From: Hydractinia symbiolongicarpus
Lineage: Eukaryota; Cnidaria; Hydrozoa; Anthoathecata; Hydractiniidae
DNA length: 64,000 bases
Direction: 5' to 3'
NCBI RefSeq assembly: GCF_029227915.1
Contig: NC_079880.1
Span: 25,351,501 to 25,415,500 of the forward strand
Made by a program: the position numbers and the translations under genes. Positions 12,401 to 25,000 of the stretch are shown here, one piece after another. The notes under the pieces are model-generated. The model did not search any database. It had not been told where the DNA came from and worked only from the letters and a program-made list of their open reading frames with translations. Position 1 is the stretch's first letter, and every line of letters starts with the position of its first letter.

Positions 12401-13635
12401 AAAAAGACAGACTCTTTTCTTTTAAAGGAGAAAGTCAAACTAATTGCGGTGGAAAAGTTTATGATCACTGAAGACAAAATAAACATCTTAAATCATCTTA
12501 AATATTATATTGGGTATCTAAACATAACTGAAAATGACAGAAAAGTTAGCTACATATAATGGATATCCGTAATTTATATGTTATAAGCACTTACCTTGCC
12601 TTAAACTCAAGTTTTCTAATAAAATTAATGTCAAACGTTTTGAACTAGCTAGCTATTTCTTTCAAAATTTTGCATAGAAACACAGATTTATTGCACATAA
12701 AGCCAGCCGACGCAACAACAATGACTTTAAAATCTTTTTAGAGGTATTGATTACCTTTTTAAGATAAATAACATAACATTTTTAAACAAATACAACTCCT
12801 TATGTTGTCTCTGTTCCCTCGTCAAAAACTTTCGATTTATACTGAAATTTAATATATTTTACAGACCGTAGCTTATTTTACCGCTAAAAAGAATGCTAAA
12901 CTGTTGCTTTTTCTTTTTACAGAGAATAAAAATCAAAAGTAGCAATTTCATTATTCATAAATAGGTTGTCTAGACGTCTATGATTCGTTTATTACACGCC
13001 ATTTTTCGGAATGTGCGGGGATTAAGCTCATTGAATCGTTTCGTAGTCCCTTAAGGAGACAGGAAGCTAAAAACAGTAAAACTTTGAATTTGAATTGCGT
13101 TTTAGTCAACAGGGTTTCCACGCGTTTATAGAACTTCTCAATTCCCTAACTCAGCAACTTTTTCATTAAATCTCTCCAATTTTAGTTGTGCAAGTTGAGA
13201 TTTACTTTTCTTTTTAAAATGCATAAGAAATGTTACATTGTCCTCAAATCTCTTTAAATCTGCATAAAAAAGTGAAAAGTCTAGCCAATATAGAAGTCTT
13301 ACATTTCAAAAAGCATTAAAAAAGTCATCAATCATATAAATGATCCCTTCGTTTTTAAAAGAAACAAAACATTTTGAAACTGGGAGCAAATTTGTTTTGA
13401 TAAATTATCTTGCAACATAAGATGAAATAAAAATATACACTCACGACCAGAATACTTTATTTTAAAAGATTAATTCAGTGAGGTAGTTATCAACCTTATC
13501 AACCTCTGCATTTCAACTAAAAGTTGCTTCCTTTCCTTTTAGTTGCTGGATCCGAAAATGGATTTGAGAACGATCCGATATTTTATCTGGAAAAGTACAT
13601 CAGATTTAATATTGCAGTACAAAATTCTAAAGTGA
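3444..13635 (+). CDS. WDR48: WDR48 / UAF1, WD-repeat activator of USP1, USP12 and USP46
   Basis: Scaffold protein that binds and activates the deubiquitinases USP1, USP12 and USP46. Exons: 3444-3632, 5974-6049, 6499-6711, 6952-7040, 7339-7440, 7581-7805, 8091-8156, 8286-8370, 8515-8612, 9739-9846, 10373-10466, 10794-10814, 10983-11087, 11188-11222, 11545-11721, 11839-11912, 12214-12391, 13543-13635. All introns are GT-AG and the frame stays open for 675 codons, against 677 in human. Residues about 25-320 form the WD propeller ([47 protein letters not shown]). Residues about 400-420 carry [11 protein letters not shown]. The tail has [11 protein letters not shown] and ends in [16 protein letters not shown], the SUMO-like SLD2 region. 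ATG 3444 is the first in-frame start after the acceptor. Exon 12 is only 21 nt. Intron 1 holds a truncated LINE. Confidence 0.96.
3776..5442 (-). mobile_element. Non-LTR retrotransposon (LINE), 5'-truncated copy A
   Basis: Lies antisense in WDR48 intron 1. Reading the minus strand from 5442: a reverse transcriptase core ([26 protein letters not shown], and YADN where an intact copy has YADD), then a cysteine/histidine finger ([24 protein letters not shown]), then the conserved tail ([33 protein letters not shown]). It ends in a short GAT repeat at about 3776. Frameshifts and stops break it into at least three frames, so it is dead. The endonuclease half is missing: similarity to copy B (28985-32600) stops near 5442. 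The terminal segment is duplicated (3788-3887). Confidence 0.93.
5600..5770 (+). repeat. Dispersed repeat, copy 1
   Basis: About 160 bp here is similar to 27010-27180 in the same orientation. Shared blocks include AAATTTATT.CTGC.ATTTTGTT and TGTACCAAGTTT-like and CTGATGA.ATCACA-like sequence. It lies in WDR48 intron 1 just beyond the LINE. I do not recognise the family. Confidence 0.6.
10178..10218. repeat. Perfect 19-bp hairpin in WDR48 intron 10
   Basis: AACGATGCGTCACCTCTAC (10178-10196) and its exact reverse complement (10200-10218) are separated by only CAA. The right arm runs into tRNA-like sequence with a B-box-like GGTTTCAGATTCGATACC near 10240, so the hairpin may be the fold-back end of a tRNA-derived repeat. 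Confidence 0.85.
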
Positions 13636-15390
13636 TGGAGAGTGTCATCTCCATCGATGAGGTGTTATCTGCGCGAAAGTGTTTGATTTGAAGACCTTTG
13701 TGATCGAGTAACATCATTGCTGCATTGAAGATCCTATTTTATTTCCGTAATAGTGCAATTAGAATTCCGGAGAAAGTTTTAAGAAATTTTACTTCAGCAT
13801 ATAAAAATACATTTAATTCACTTGTAAATTTGTATATACATTTATAATTCGACTATTTTCTTTGTTAATTTTTCTTGTAGTATTCAGCTGCAAAAATTCT
13901 GTTCTTAGCGTACGGAGTCACCAAAGAAATTTTATTCGGAATTTTACTGACTGAAACGAAAGTCGTTACTGAGACAATTCTCGAATTTATATGTTTGATG
14001 TAACCTATTTATTTCAGTACGACAAGCATCTGATTTTCTTTTCGAAGTAGTTCGGAAATTAAAATGTCAGGTTGTAAATTCTGCTACAACAAGTGACAGT
14101 TTTTATTCCTGGGTCGTACTCTAGGGTCCTGACTCCCGGCATGCTTTTTGATTATGCGAATGACGCAAGTATAGTGTTGAAGTTACATTTGGCCGTTGAA
14201 TCAATTTTTTAATTAGCCTGCTGTACTGAAATTTTCTCGGTATTACAGACTTTTCGAAAATATTTTCAATGAAAAATATTTATTTGGCTTTAACTACAAA
14301 AATATCCTGGTGAAAAAATGTTTTTTGCCACCAACCACAAGAATAAATTCTGACGAAAATGTTGTTGTTTTTAACCGCGAAGAGAAATGATGCGCCTGTT
14401 TTGATCTTCTTTAATTTTTATTTTCGTTCAATTACATAAATGCTAGAAAGGAAGAAAGCATAGTAATTCGATCAATATTTCTAGTTCTCTAAAAAAGCCG
14501 TACTAAATTATATTTGGCGAAAAATCGGACATTTGGCGAAAATAACACCGCGAAAAATCAGAAATAAGCTGTTCCGCGAAATAAAATGGTTTTTCCTTAC
14601 AAAGTATACGGACAAATCGAACAATTATTAGAGGAAAATCGTGATAATTAAACAAGAATTGTCGTGTGAATCCTGCTTTAACCTAAATATTTCATGTAGA
14701 AAGTCGTGTACCTTAAGTTGATAAATTTTCCACAGAAAATAAATTTCGCTTAAATTTGTTTTCGTAAAAAAGGCCTGAAATAAAAATTCCGAAAAAGTGC
14801 TAGTAACACATGAATGATTCGTAAAAATTGATCTTCGCGAAATGCGTTGTTTGTACCTCACGAAAATATGTGATCATCACAAAATTCCATTATTATGATA
14901 AAACTTTAAAAAATATTTCCCTTTGCATATTTTTAAGTTTCAATTGTTTTCTTCTCAATTTAAACTTTTACGAGCAGAATTTTTTTTTATATTGTCGGGA
15001 AGTGAGAGTTTTTTATCCTCTGGGGGAGAATATAGGGTCAAGACTCCACATAAAACAAGTTGGAAGAATGTTAAATAAATCAGACATTTTTTACACTCTG
15101 TAGATTTACCATTTTTTTCCAACAGAGAAATAAAAACGGCAAAAATCTGTATCTGCAATCCATAACCTGAGAAAGTTTCATCTTTGAGTAAATAATAATC
15201 AACTTTCTTATACGCTCTAAAATTTTTATTTCCTACCAACCTTGTCTTCCCTTTTTGATATTGGGATAGGTGTGAAAAAAGAGCCGCGGTGATTAGATTA
15301 AATTTCCTATTGCTTTTATGTTTAAAAAATTGAAGCGAACGGGACTCGACAGAGTCTTCTTCCACATTGAACTTGTTTAACTTCATAAAA
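13636..15390. other. Intergenic between convergent WDR48 and FBXO9
   Basis: Should hold the 3' UTR of WDR48. A minus-strand open frame of 143 codons (15386-14955) resembles nothing I know and has poor complexity, so I do not call it a gene. No other gene is visible. Confidence 0.5.
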
Positions 15391-15611
15391 ATCTTGCTCT
15401 AAGTACACCGCGGCCGTATAAAATTTGTAGAGAAATAATTGCATATGGGTATACTTAAGAAAAAAACTTGCTTCAAACACACAGCAGCGAGTAAAATTTG
15501 TATAGGAACGTACTGAATATGGGTATACTTCAAAAAAAATCTTGCTCTAAACACACCGCGGTCGAATAAAATTTGTATGGGAATGTACTAAATATGGGTA
15601 TACTTATTTAA
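15391..15611. repeat. Tandem repeat, 74-bp unit, three copies
   Basis: CTTGCT begins at 15393, 15467 and 15541, a 74-bp period. Each copy contains ACACCGCGG-like, TAAAATTTGTA and ATATGGGTATACTT. It lies between the 3' ends of WDR48 and FBXO9. Confidence 0.8.
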
Positions 15612-16096
15612 GGTGCTAATATACTTACACGCAACATATTCTATATATATATACAAATTCAACATTCTTCTAAAAAATTAAACTGTATGATGAAATATTA
15701 AAAACTGAAATCGCATAACACTAACTGTAGAAGAAAAAAAATACACAAAAAAGGAATGCTTTTGATGAAAAGGTGAAATAATAAATATATACCGCACTTC
15801 CAAAAACAAGCTAAAATAAATATAGATGTATAGATGTACTGTTTTGCGGTAAACAAAAAACAATTTATCACTACAAAATGCATATTTCGTAAGTTCGTAA
15901 AATCTCGCAACATTTTTTCGTAACATCGCTATTTCGTTATTTTGCGTGTTACAAATTCCATGGATGCTGTACAGGCAATATTTAAATTGTGTTTCAGTCA
16001 TAATTCACTAATAGCTAACTTAAAAACTCGACTACACGCGAAGTTAAGTAGGCACTGCGATGGAGTGTCTTAACCCCTACAATAGAGGGTTACGCA

Positions 16097-19000
16097 TCAC
16101 AAAGAGCTTGTTGAAACTGCTTGATAACTTCTTACTGGACTGAAGAAAAAAGGAGTTATTGTTTTGAAGTCAATATCGTTTTTACAACTTTGTCCAGTTT
16201 TCCTAAAAAAAATTAAATCTTGTTACAAAAAAAACACTCAAACCTGTATATAGTGTTCACAAATGGTAAAGTTTTCTCTATGTGCAGACTGAATGACACT
16301 CAGTGTGGGTGAGGAGGGGAAACTTGTCTAGCGGTGCCCCTTTCAGCATGTAAAGTGTAAAATATCATTTCGCCCTCTAAATATGCCTATTATAGAAAAC
16401 AGGCTTACTAAACGACTTTACTCAACCTGCGGTGAAAAAACATTTCTATACCTTTTTTATACATTGGAATCGACCAATGAGACCACAACAGAGTGTTATC
16501 TTGAGGGGAATACGGCAAGGGGTGGAAATTACCTCAACTCACATTTAGCCAGGCTTAAAAGGGGGCAGGAGGGGGTGTGGAAGGTGGGATGGTAAAATAC
16601 GTTTAGGGCGAAAAAAATTTTTTTTTTAGTGCAGGAACGTTCATCAGAGAAGGTACACGAATTATAGAAGACAAACAGTTACCTGTGAATGACTTCATAT
16701 GAATAGTGATATACAACAAGTTTGTTGTTGCGTTTCTTTTTTGTGTTGTTTATCAGAAGTTGCTAGCAGGAGAAAGAAGTAGAAAGACAAAATGCAACTC
16801 TGTAGATGGCTGATATATCACCGCATGTGAGACATAAAAAAACTTACAAGTCAAAATACGCCAGGAAAAAAGTTTAGGAAAAGGCTATTTTCCACTACTT
16901 CGACAACACATGCATCCGTACAAATCATAAGGGATCCTTTAGGTCACACTTACCATAAAAAAATTTTCCTCTTTTACATCAACTTTATCTCTGTGCGTTC
17001 GTCTTCTCCTTCCCTCGCTGTGGTGTTTTGATGTCCTGCTAAAGAACACGTTGACCGTATTCTCACCAGTGAGTCGATAATAACCTTTGTGTACAGTAGG
17101 GTCACGGTATGGAGGGCGATTAAGCAAATGGACAACTTGTTGAGGGTCATCGGCTGATGTGTAAACCAAGATGGTACCTAAAATAAAGATAATGACCCCG
17201 TTTAACTTTAATTGTGATTGGGAAACGAAATCCACGCTATACTTTATTCATCGACGGAATTTATCTTGTGCGAAAAATCTGATCGTTCACAAAATTAAAT
17301 TTACACAAGATATTCCAGTTAATGTATACGACTTTCTCGCAATGTAATTTTTGAAAAGTACTTCGTAAATTTCACAATAAAGGACTTACCATCAGTAAAG
17401 AATCGAAGATATCTGTAATACTCAACAAGATAACATGGTTTGTAACATGAATCCAAACTTGGTGCACCATATCTGATGTAAGAGTTTTTACTGATATATA
17501 ATCCTAAACATTGAAAATAAAAAGACTTAGAAAAGTTTTTAGGGAAAGTTTGTTGTAAGTGTTTTTTTATTAAATGATTCGTTTTCATTGTGTTTGCATT
17601 TTTCGCTAAAGGTCACATTTTTTTTGTTAACCATTGCGCTATAGCGGAAAATGCAGTCAAAAGGGAACAAGCCAATCTAGAGCAGTTGAAATTCCAACGC
17701 TTGTATCAACTTTCGAATGTTTACTCACGGACACCTGATTTAGCAAACAATTTTCAATGGAAAGCAACCTTAAAACCTTTTTTACTTCGATAAGATGGAC
17801 GCATATATTTCCTGGGTAATATATGCGTCCGGAAAACGAAATTAAAACTTTTATTGTCAGCTTTTTTGTTTTCTGAACTTCAGCGCTTGCAATAACATTG
17901 ATTTTTTAAGAACATTAAAGTTAAAAAACAGAATTTAAAGTATCCATCCAAAGTCGCAAGCACGTGTTCTTTTTTTAAAAAATAACTATCCTCTATATGC
18001 ACAGAGACTCACCGTTATATCTGACACGCGGTTTTTCTATGAACATCATTCTCCAACTGTTGTGATACAAATGTACATCACTACAGTGTATTCCCCATGC
18101 TCTAAAAAAAGTTACTTTGAAGCTGCAAAGACGTTGTGTTGCGTACGCATGTCAACCTTGCTTTTGGGAGTAATTAAAGCCTTTAAGTAGCTGGCTATTT
18201 AAAAACTGTAGCTACATTAATTCTTATGCAGTAAAACAACGATCAACATTTTTCAGGCGCAAGCAACAACATTTTGTTGAAAGATTTTTGCAACAAAATT
18301 TATACTGGCGCCCCATTTGTTTATTTTTGTATCCATTGCTGTAGCGCTGTTAAATTGCATGTAAAGTCGCTTTTAAAGTAAGAGGTAAACCGGTGTCTGC
18401 TCTTATATTAGAGAGGAAGATTTTGATTATCTACATTTTTTACGTTGACAGTTTTTTCATGCACAATTTTATTTTACGGAAGTTCTCGCGGTTTAAGTAG
18501 TTCGGTTTGTAGGTTTTATGGTAATGCATTAGGCGTTTATGTTCATCGTTTGTGTATTCATTGCGTTTTCTTTAAAGGTGCAGGCGTTTCAGCACGTTAC
18601 GTGTGTCTTATCTACCAGAATTCTCTGTTAAATTCCCCTGGTTTACATGGATATTTTTTAGTTTTATACCCTAACTTTCATTTTATTTTTGGGCCTAATA
18701 CTAGCTTTTATTACTTTTATGCCTTTCCTGATTTTCCAGAAATCGTAAAAAAGTTCCGACTTTTTTTCTGATTGCCGTGTTTAAATCTCAGAAGAGGATT
18801 CTCTGCTTATGATTAGAGACTGAGATTATTAAAATCAACTCAATGAATGAATGGTTTTCTACCAACTCAGTCTTTACACTTCCAGCATTAATAGAGAAGT
18901 TATTACCCCTCGTAAAATAATTACCATTAATAATCTGTAACAAAAAACTTAAACACGCAAAACTTTCAACTATTTCAATCATGATGTTGCTCTTTGAATT

Positions 19001-22000
19001 CAGACACACATCCAGACACATTTTGTATTTTCAAGCAAACACGAAAAGCACGTTCATGTAGAATTGGTTATTTTTCATGATGCATTTTTTAAAGTGAAGA
19101 AGAAACACAACGTAACGACATTGCTTCTTGCAAATCCGACAAATGTTACTGCAAATATAAACGCTAACGCTCTCAGATTAAATCCAAAGTGGACCACTGC
19201 CAGATACACAAGGATAGTTAATATCATGAATTACTTTTAATTTTTAAAGGATGCACATGTTGTATATATACGCATATTTAATAATTCCTTTGGGCTGCAA
19301 ATAAAGGCACAAAAATCATAAAATAATATTTAATTTACCGTACACACACCAACTTCCACAACTCCTCATCTCGTGCGCATGCGTAAAACCACTTGCATAC
19401 CTTCAGAAAACAAAAAGATACTTAAATGCCTCAAAAAAATATTAATTATTGCATAAATTACAGAAAAACCTACAAGAGATAATCGCTCCAGAGATGATAT
19501 ATCCAAATCTTTTGAGACCACCCATTTTATAATCAAAATTAATAACTCGGTAGGTAGCTTGGAAATATGGGTCGTCTAAAAAAATATATGAAAATGTAGG
19601 TACATACGAAGGACACAAAGGGACGTTGCTTTGAAACTCTTTGTCACATATACCATAAAGGAAACATTTGAAAAAGGTGAACCGCATAATAACATCAAGT
19701 TTATCAAGACCTTTTTTAAAATACATAGAGGAAAAATCTACGGGTTAGCCTATTGTACCTGATTCAACTACCACTTACAGCGGAATGTGGCTATTATTAT
19801 AAAAGCACTACAAAATCAACTTTGTTTTTGCATTATACCTGAAGTAAATCCAAGAAATTTAAAAGCTCACTGCTTTATTAATGTTCTTGTTTCTCTACGT
19901 TTACGGAAGTCTTGTTTTTTAACCTGTTTAGATTGTAGGGCGTAGCATTGGATAGTATACACCCCAAATTTCTAGTTGTCTGTGACAAAGGTTTAAGAAG
20001 CAATATACAGTAGTGTTTACACAACATAGGATTTGTATGTGTGATGAGTTTATTAATGTCACAATCTGCATTTCCAGTACTTTTCTTGTTAAAAAAATAG
20101 AAAACTTTAAAAAATAGCAATCTTAAAAAGGGCCCTCTCCCATTAGCAACCAAAGGCTTAGTCTAAAAAGAGTTTCTTATAAATAAATGTGTATATATTC
20201 ACTTTAGTAAGAATAAACTGGACAAATTAAATAGTACAGTGCTGAAAGTACATGATATGTAAAAAGAAAAACACAATAAAAGTAGGTTGATTAAACAAAA
20301 AAACCTACCTGTTGAGGTAATCTCGGTGAACACAGATTGGAAACATGCAAGCAACCAAATGTTTTGGTGATGGAATCCAACTCAGAACTAAAAAAACAGA
20401 CTTGATACAGAGGAAGTTGAGTTTAGATCTAACACAGTCTAGATCAGATTGGAAGAGGGTCATTAACATACCCCGTCCAACCCATGCTAGCATGGAAAAC
20501 GGACGTTAAGCCGAGAATGAATGATGATGATGATGATGATGATGCTCATTACAATATGATGCACTGTTGATTGTAATCAGACGCATGCAGGATAATTTTT
20601 GTACGCACGCATAGTGATTTGACCCGCCTAGCTTAAAGTAGATTTTGAATTCTTTTTAATGTAATGTTTTGAACTTATCCAAACAAATCCAGTCATACCT
20701 TGTGTCAAAATTAGGATTCAGTTTTGCAATATTTTCATCGTCATCACTTTCATCATCACTAAAAGACTCTAAAAAAATTCAAAATTATTTATTTCTAAAT
20801 CTAGGAGTTTGTCTAAATCAAATTTAACAACTTAAACAAGAAAATGCTGTGCATATCAACAATGTTTTTGTGTAAAAACAAACTTATATAAACACGAATA
20901 ATTTATGTGAGGTTAAAATAAGAGACCAATTTCCACCTTTTTCCACATAAGTAATTGTTTTTGACCACCTTAAAAAAACATTGAATTGGCGTTGAACCAA
21001 TCCATCGTTTTACGCGATTAAATTAATAAAAGTCATGAGTTACTCTTACCCACCTACTGTTATTTGATATTCTGCTAACTTGAACTCTATGTCAGGTACC
21101 AAATGGACAGCTTGACGATAAAAATACACAGCTATAAAATAAAAATATTGTAAATTAAACTGAAGAGATATAAATCGTTTCTTGATGAACTAATTTTTTT
21201 TTCAAAAAAGGTGCATATCTTGAAACAATCTGTGAAATATATTTTGTGCAATTTTGTAATTTTGTTGCTCGACTAACTTGACTTGCAGTAACTTTGTTTC
21301 TGTTTGTTGTTTTTTTGTTTGATAAATTTGCAAATATAAAGCATAAAATTTAGAAATTGAGGATCTCCCTTGTTACAAAATTTAAGGAGTGTTAGAAAAA
21401 AAAGAAATGCTGATAGCTCCATTAATTCTACTTTTCTGTTGTTTTTATTGTTTCTTATGTTTAAGTGTTACACCATGTAGAATTATTCAAAATAAACAAA
21501 TCTTTGAATGTTTTATTATCAATAAAATAAGCACCTTTTTTAATACATTATTGTTTCGTCAAAGTATAAAATCTTGAATGTACCTGCATAAACATCCCCA
21601 TTTCTTTCGTGCCGTACACCTTCCATGAAGAGGTGAGCAGCCTACAGTTTGATAATATAGAAAAAGAAGTACTATTATGAAAGGAAGACATTATTCTGTC
21701 ACCATGCACTGTTACGGTTAACAGCAACTGTAAGTATGTATACAATTCCCCAGATTTTGATGAGAATATGAATTACCCGTTTTTCTGTGCTGACATCATT
21801 TGCATTGCCACTTGTTGTTGTTGTTGTCTCAACTCCGCTCTTTTCCTTCAGTTGTGAAGACTCACTAACAATTTCTTCCTGCCACTGTTGTCGAAATGAT
21901 GCCAGTTCATCTTGCAGGTTTACATCCTTCTAAAATAAAATTTCAATACTAAAGTTAAATAGCCAGTGGTAAAAACGAATTGGTTTAGGGAGGCATATAT

Positions 22001-25000
22001 AGTTATGGAAATACATTTTGATCAAGTCAGCAATGACCTGTTCATACAATTTTTGTTTAGAAATTTTAAAAGGATCTTGTGCTTTTAACAAATAGTTAAA
22101 ATACAGGATTCCAAAGGAGGAAATTATGTTTAGAAAACTCTCAATCATTCTTAAGTTAATTTTAGTATTTAAAGATTATTAAATACATTTATGCTGTATA
22201 TATAAGAAATTACGACATTAGAAAGTATTAAAAAAAAATTCATTTTTTTGTATATAAACAATGAATTTGCTATAGGGTAGTTGCAACCCAAAAAGTGGTA
22301 AACTGTAACTAACACTTATAATCATCTTCTATTCATTGATATACTTGCAGTAAAAGTTTCCATTGTGCTATATAGATATACCACCCTAGACACCCTAGGT
22401 CTTATTTTTAAAAAATATGTATCTATTGTCAGCAGTGAAAATATGTGAAGTATTGCATATTACCATATATATTACAAAAATTGATCAAACAAGACAGAGA
22501 AGAAACAAATTTTACCTTTACGTAGCTAGCATTAGCATCTTAAATGCATATTTATAAATCAAGGGTACCACTCTACGCTATACAATACTTAAAAAGTTTC
22601 AAGTGTTTTTTCCAGAACAAGTCTATTGGCAAAGACCTCTTTAACACAATTTTTCCTGCCACATAGATTTTAATGTGAAAAGAGCTCACTGTTGAAAAAA
22701 AAAGTGCCAATCATTGAAATGCTGCGAAAACTGTAGGGCTTTTGATGGAATTTTGGTTTTTGGATACGAGAAACAAATTTTATTGTAGTGCACACTGACT
22801 AACGTTTATTTTTATTGCGGTGTAAACAATATTGTAATTGGCTTCTTGCTTTTATTCGAATCTTTATTCGTAATATTTGTTTTGCCAAAATAACTTCACC
22901 ACCATGTCAACGCAGCTGAACACTGTTTCTCTCCCATGCTGGTACCCAGGCCTATCAATATGGGGCAAGCAATCGCTCTCACACACACAAAGACATGCTC
23001 AATTCTAAAAACAAGAAAATAGCTGAGCCATTACCTGCTCCCACCATTTATGACCCATTGTATATTGTTTGTTTCACGGGAAGTCACAAAACTTAATTAA
23101 TGACTCGATTTACAACTTTGATATCTGGGTTTAAATTCCTTGCCATAAACAATGGGGGACTTGTACTGCGCTTGTTTACTATACAAAACAGCAATGCCTG
23201 TGGAGTATACAGGGGCAATGAATTTTGTTACTTTACATTTTCTTTTTTTTTTCGTAATGCTAATATTTTGGAATTCCTTGCTCAAACAAAATTATCAAAG
23301 CTTGGGATATTGATAGGCCTGCATACTTTCATCTAAAGCAGAGATATCCAAAAAAATTTGTTGATAATAGACTGAACCATGAACCAAACATGTACTAGCA
23401 AACTTAACTATGGAACATCTGAAAGCTATTGGCACTTGCTAGCTATACTTTGTCATGCTTAAATTTTGCAGTTTTCTGCTATCACCAGTAAATCTGAACC
23501 ACGGCACTCATATATAACCACCCACAGCAATCATAAAAGTGCCATTCTTCTTGACAGACATGACACACCCACAGTTTCACAAATTCAGAATTAACTAGGA
23601 CGTTTATAAAAAAATCACCAGCCTACATCTCGTTTACATCGCCATCCACCTATAGTGTGCAAGTACTGAAGAAGTCCAAAATGGCTTGATTAACATCAAC
23701 CCCAATTGTCTGTAGATCTTTTGAAAATCATGGAACAGGTAGTTACAAACTGCATGAATCCTGCTGCACATCGAGTAAACTTTTTAAAATATTTTACAGC
23801 AAGAGCATGCAAGTGTGCAAGATGTCAATGTTCATCTTCAGTCAGCAGTTATAGACTGTTTTGAATGTAAAAATCCATGTAATTTCTCATAATAAGCATC
23901 AACATTAATATATCAGTGGGTTAAGATCGTTTCAAAAATAATAGTTTTAATCCGTATAATATTTTATTTGAAACGATCTCTATACAATTTTAAAACGAAT
24001 TTAAAAAAGAAATTCTAAAAAAAATCGCTTAAAATTTGTTTTAAGTTGTTTCAAAAGTTTTAAATTGCTTAGTTAAACTGATATTCATTTCGTAATTGTT
24101 TCCAAATAGTTTCGCATTCGTTTCTCAATTGTTTCAATAAAATTAAAATTCATTTGCGTAAACACTTAAATACAAACCAAATTCGTTTTAGTTCAAATTT
24201 TTTTAAAATCGCTTCTAATATAACACATGTTTATCACACATCGCTGATTTTTTTAAAAAATTAACTATTAAATTGTGTAAATGTCTGCATTCTTCGTCAA
24301 AAAATCGAGATCGTAGATAGTGAAAAGATCGTTGTGGATTGTTTAAAAATCATGAAAAGGGCATTGCAGAAAGCAAAATGATCGTAGTGGATTGTTTAAA
24401 AATCATGAAAAAGGCATCATAGATAATGAAAAGGTGCTATAGAACGTGTAAAAATCATAAAAACGGGATAGTAGGAAACAAAAAGATCATCATAGATCCT
24501 TTAAAAATCATGAAAACAGGATCGTAGAAAGCTAAGAGATCACCATAGATTTTAGTGATGTGATGTTTAAAAATATTTTCAAGTAATAAATAAATTGCAT
24601 GCACACGCTTCTCATTTTGCAAATATGTGCTTACTTGATCAATCACATACGCCAGTTGACCACGTTACGCGATTGCGTAGCGTACCTAATTTGCTCCAGG
24701 TACGCAATTTTTAAAATATCTATTTATTTGTTTAACAATGCATGTGCAAAGGATGGATCCAAGGTTAATTTTTGTTACGCATTCTTTTTGAGGTAGAAAA
24801 GTGGGGGACGTTTTGAATTGTGAACCCCAAACAAGATGATTGAGCGTCTAAGTCTACGTCTCAATCCTAACTTCCTTCTCTACTTGTCCGAAATAGTATG
24901 CTGTCATTTTCATAATTAAATAAAACTTCAAAATTCATTCAGAAAGTTCCGCTACATTTGAACAAAATTTTTAGAGACAACAGCACATAGGTTTCATTTT

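Noticed and set aside
14955-15386. 143-codon minus-strand frame between WDR48 and FBXO9
   Set aside because: No family motif, low complexity at the C-terminal end, overlaps the 74-bp repeat region, and probably lies in the FBXO9 3' UTR.
16383-16680. Possible FBXO9 C-terminal exon reading [15 protein letters not shown]
   Set aside because: The frame is preceded by a stop with no usable acceptor. The true last exon is 16202-16097, which is in phase and ends with FFFSPVRSY.
24300-24545. CRISPR-like array of regular repeats
   Set aside because: Units are imperfect throughout with no repeat-spacer pattern, and the host is eukaryotic. It is a minisatellite.
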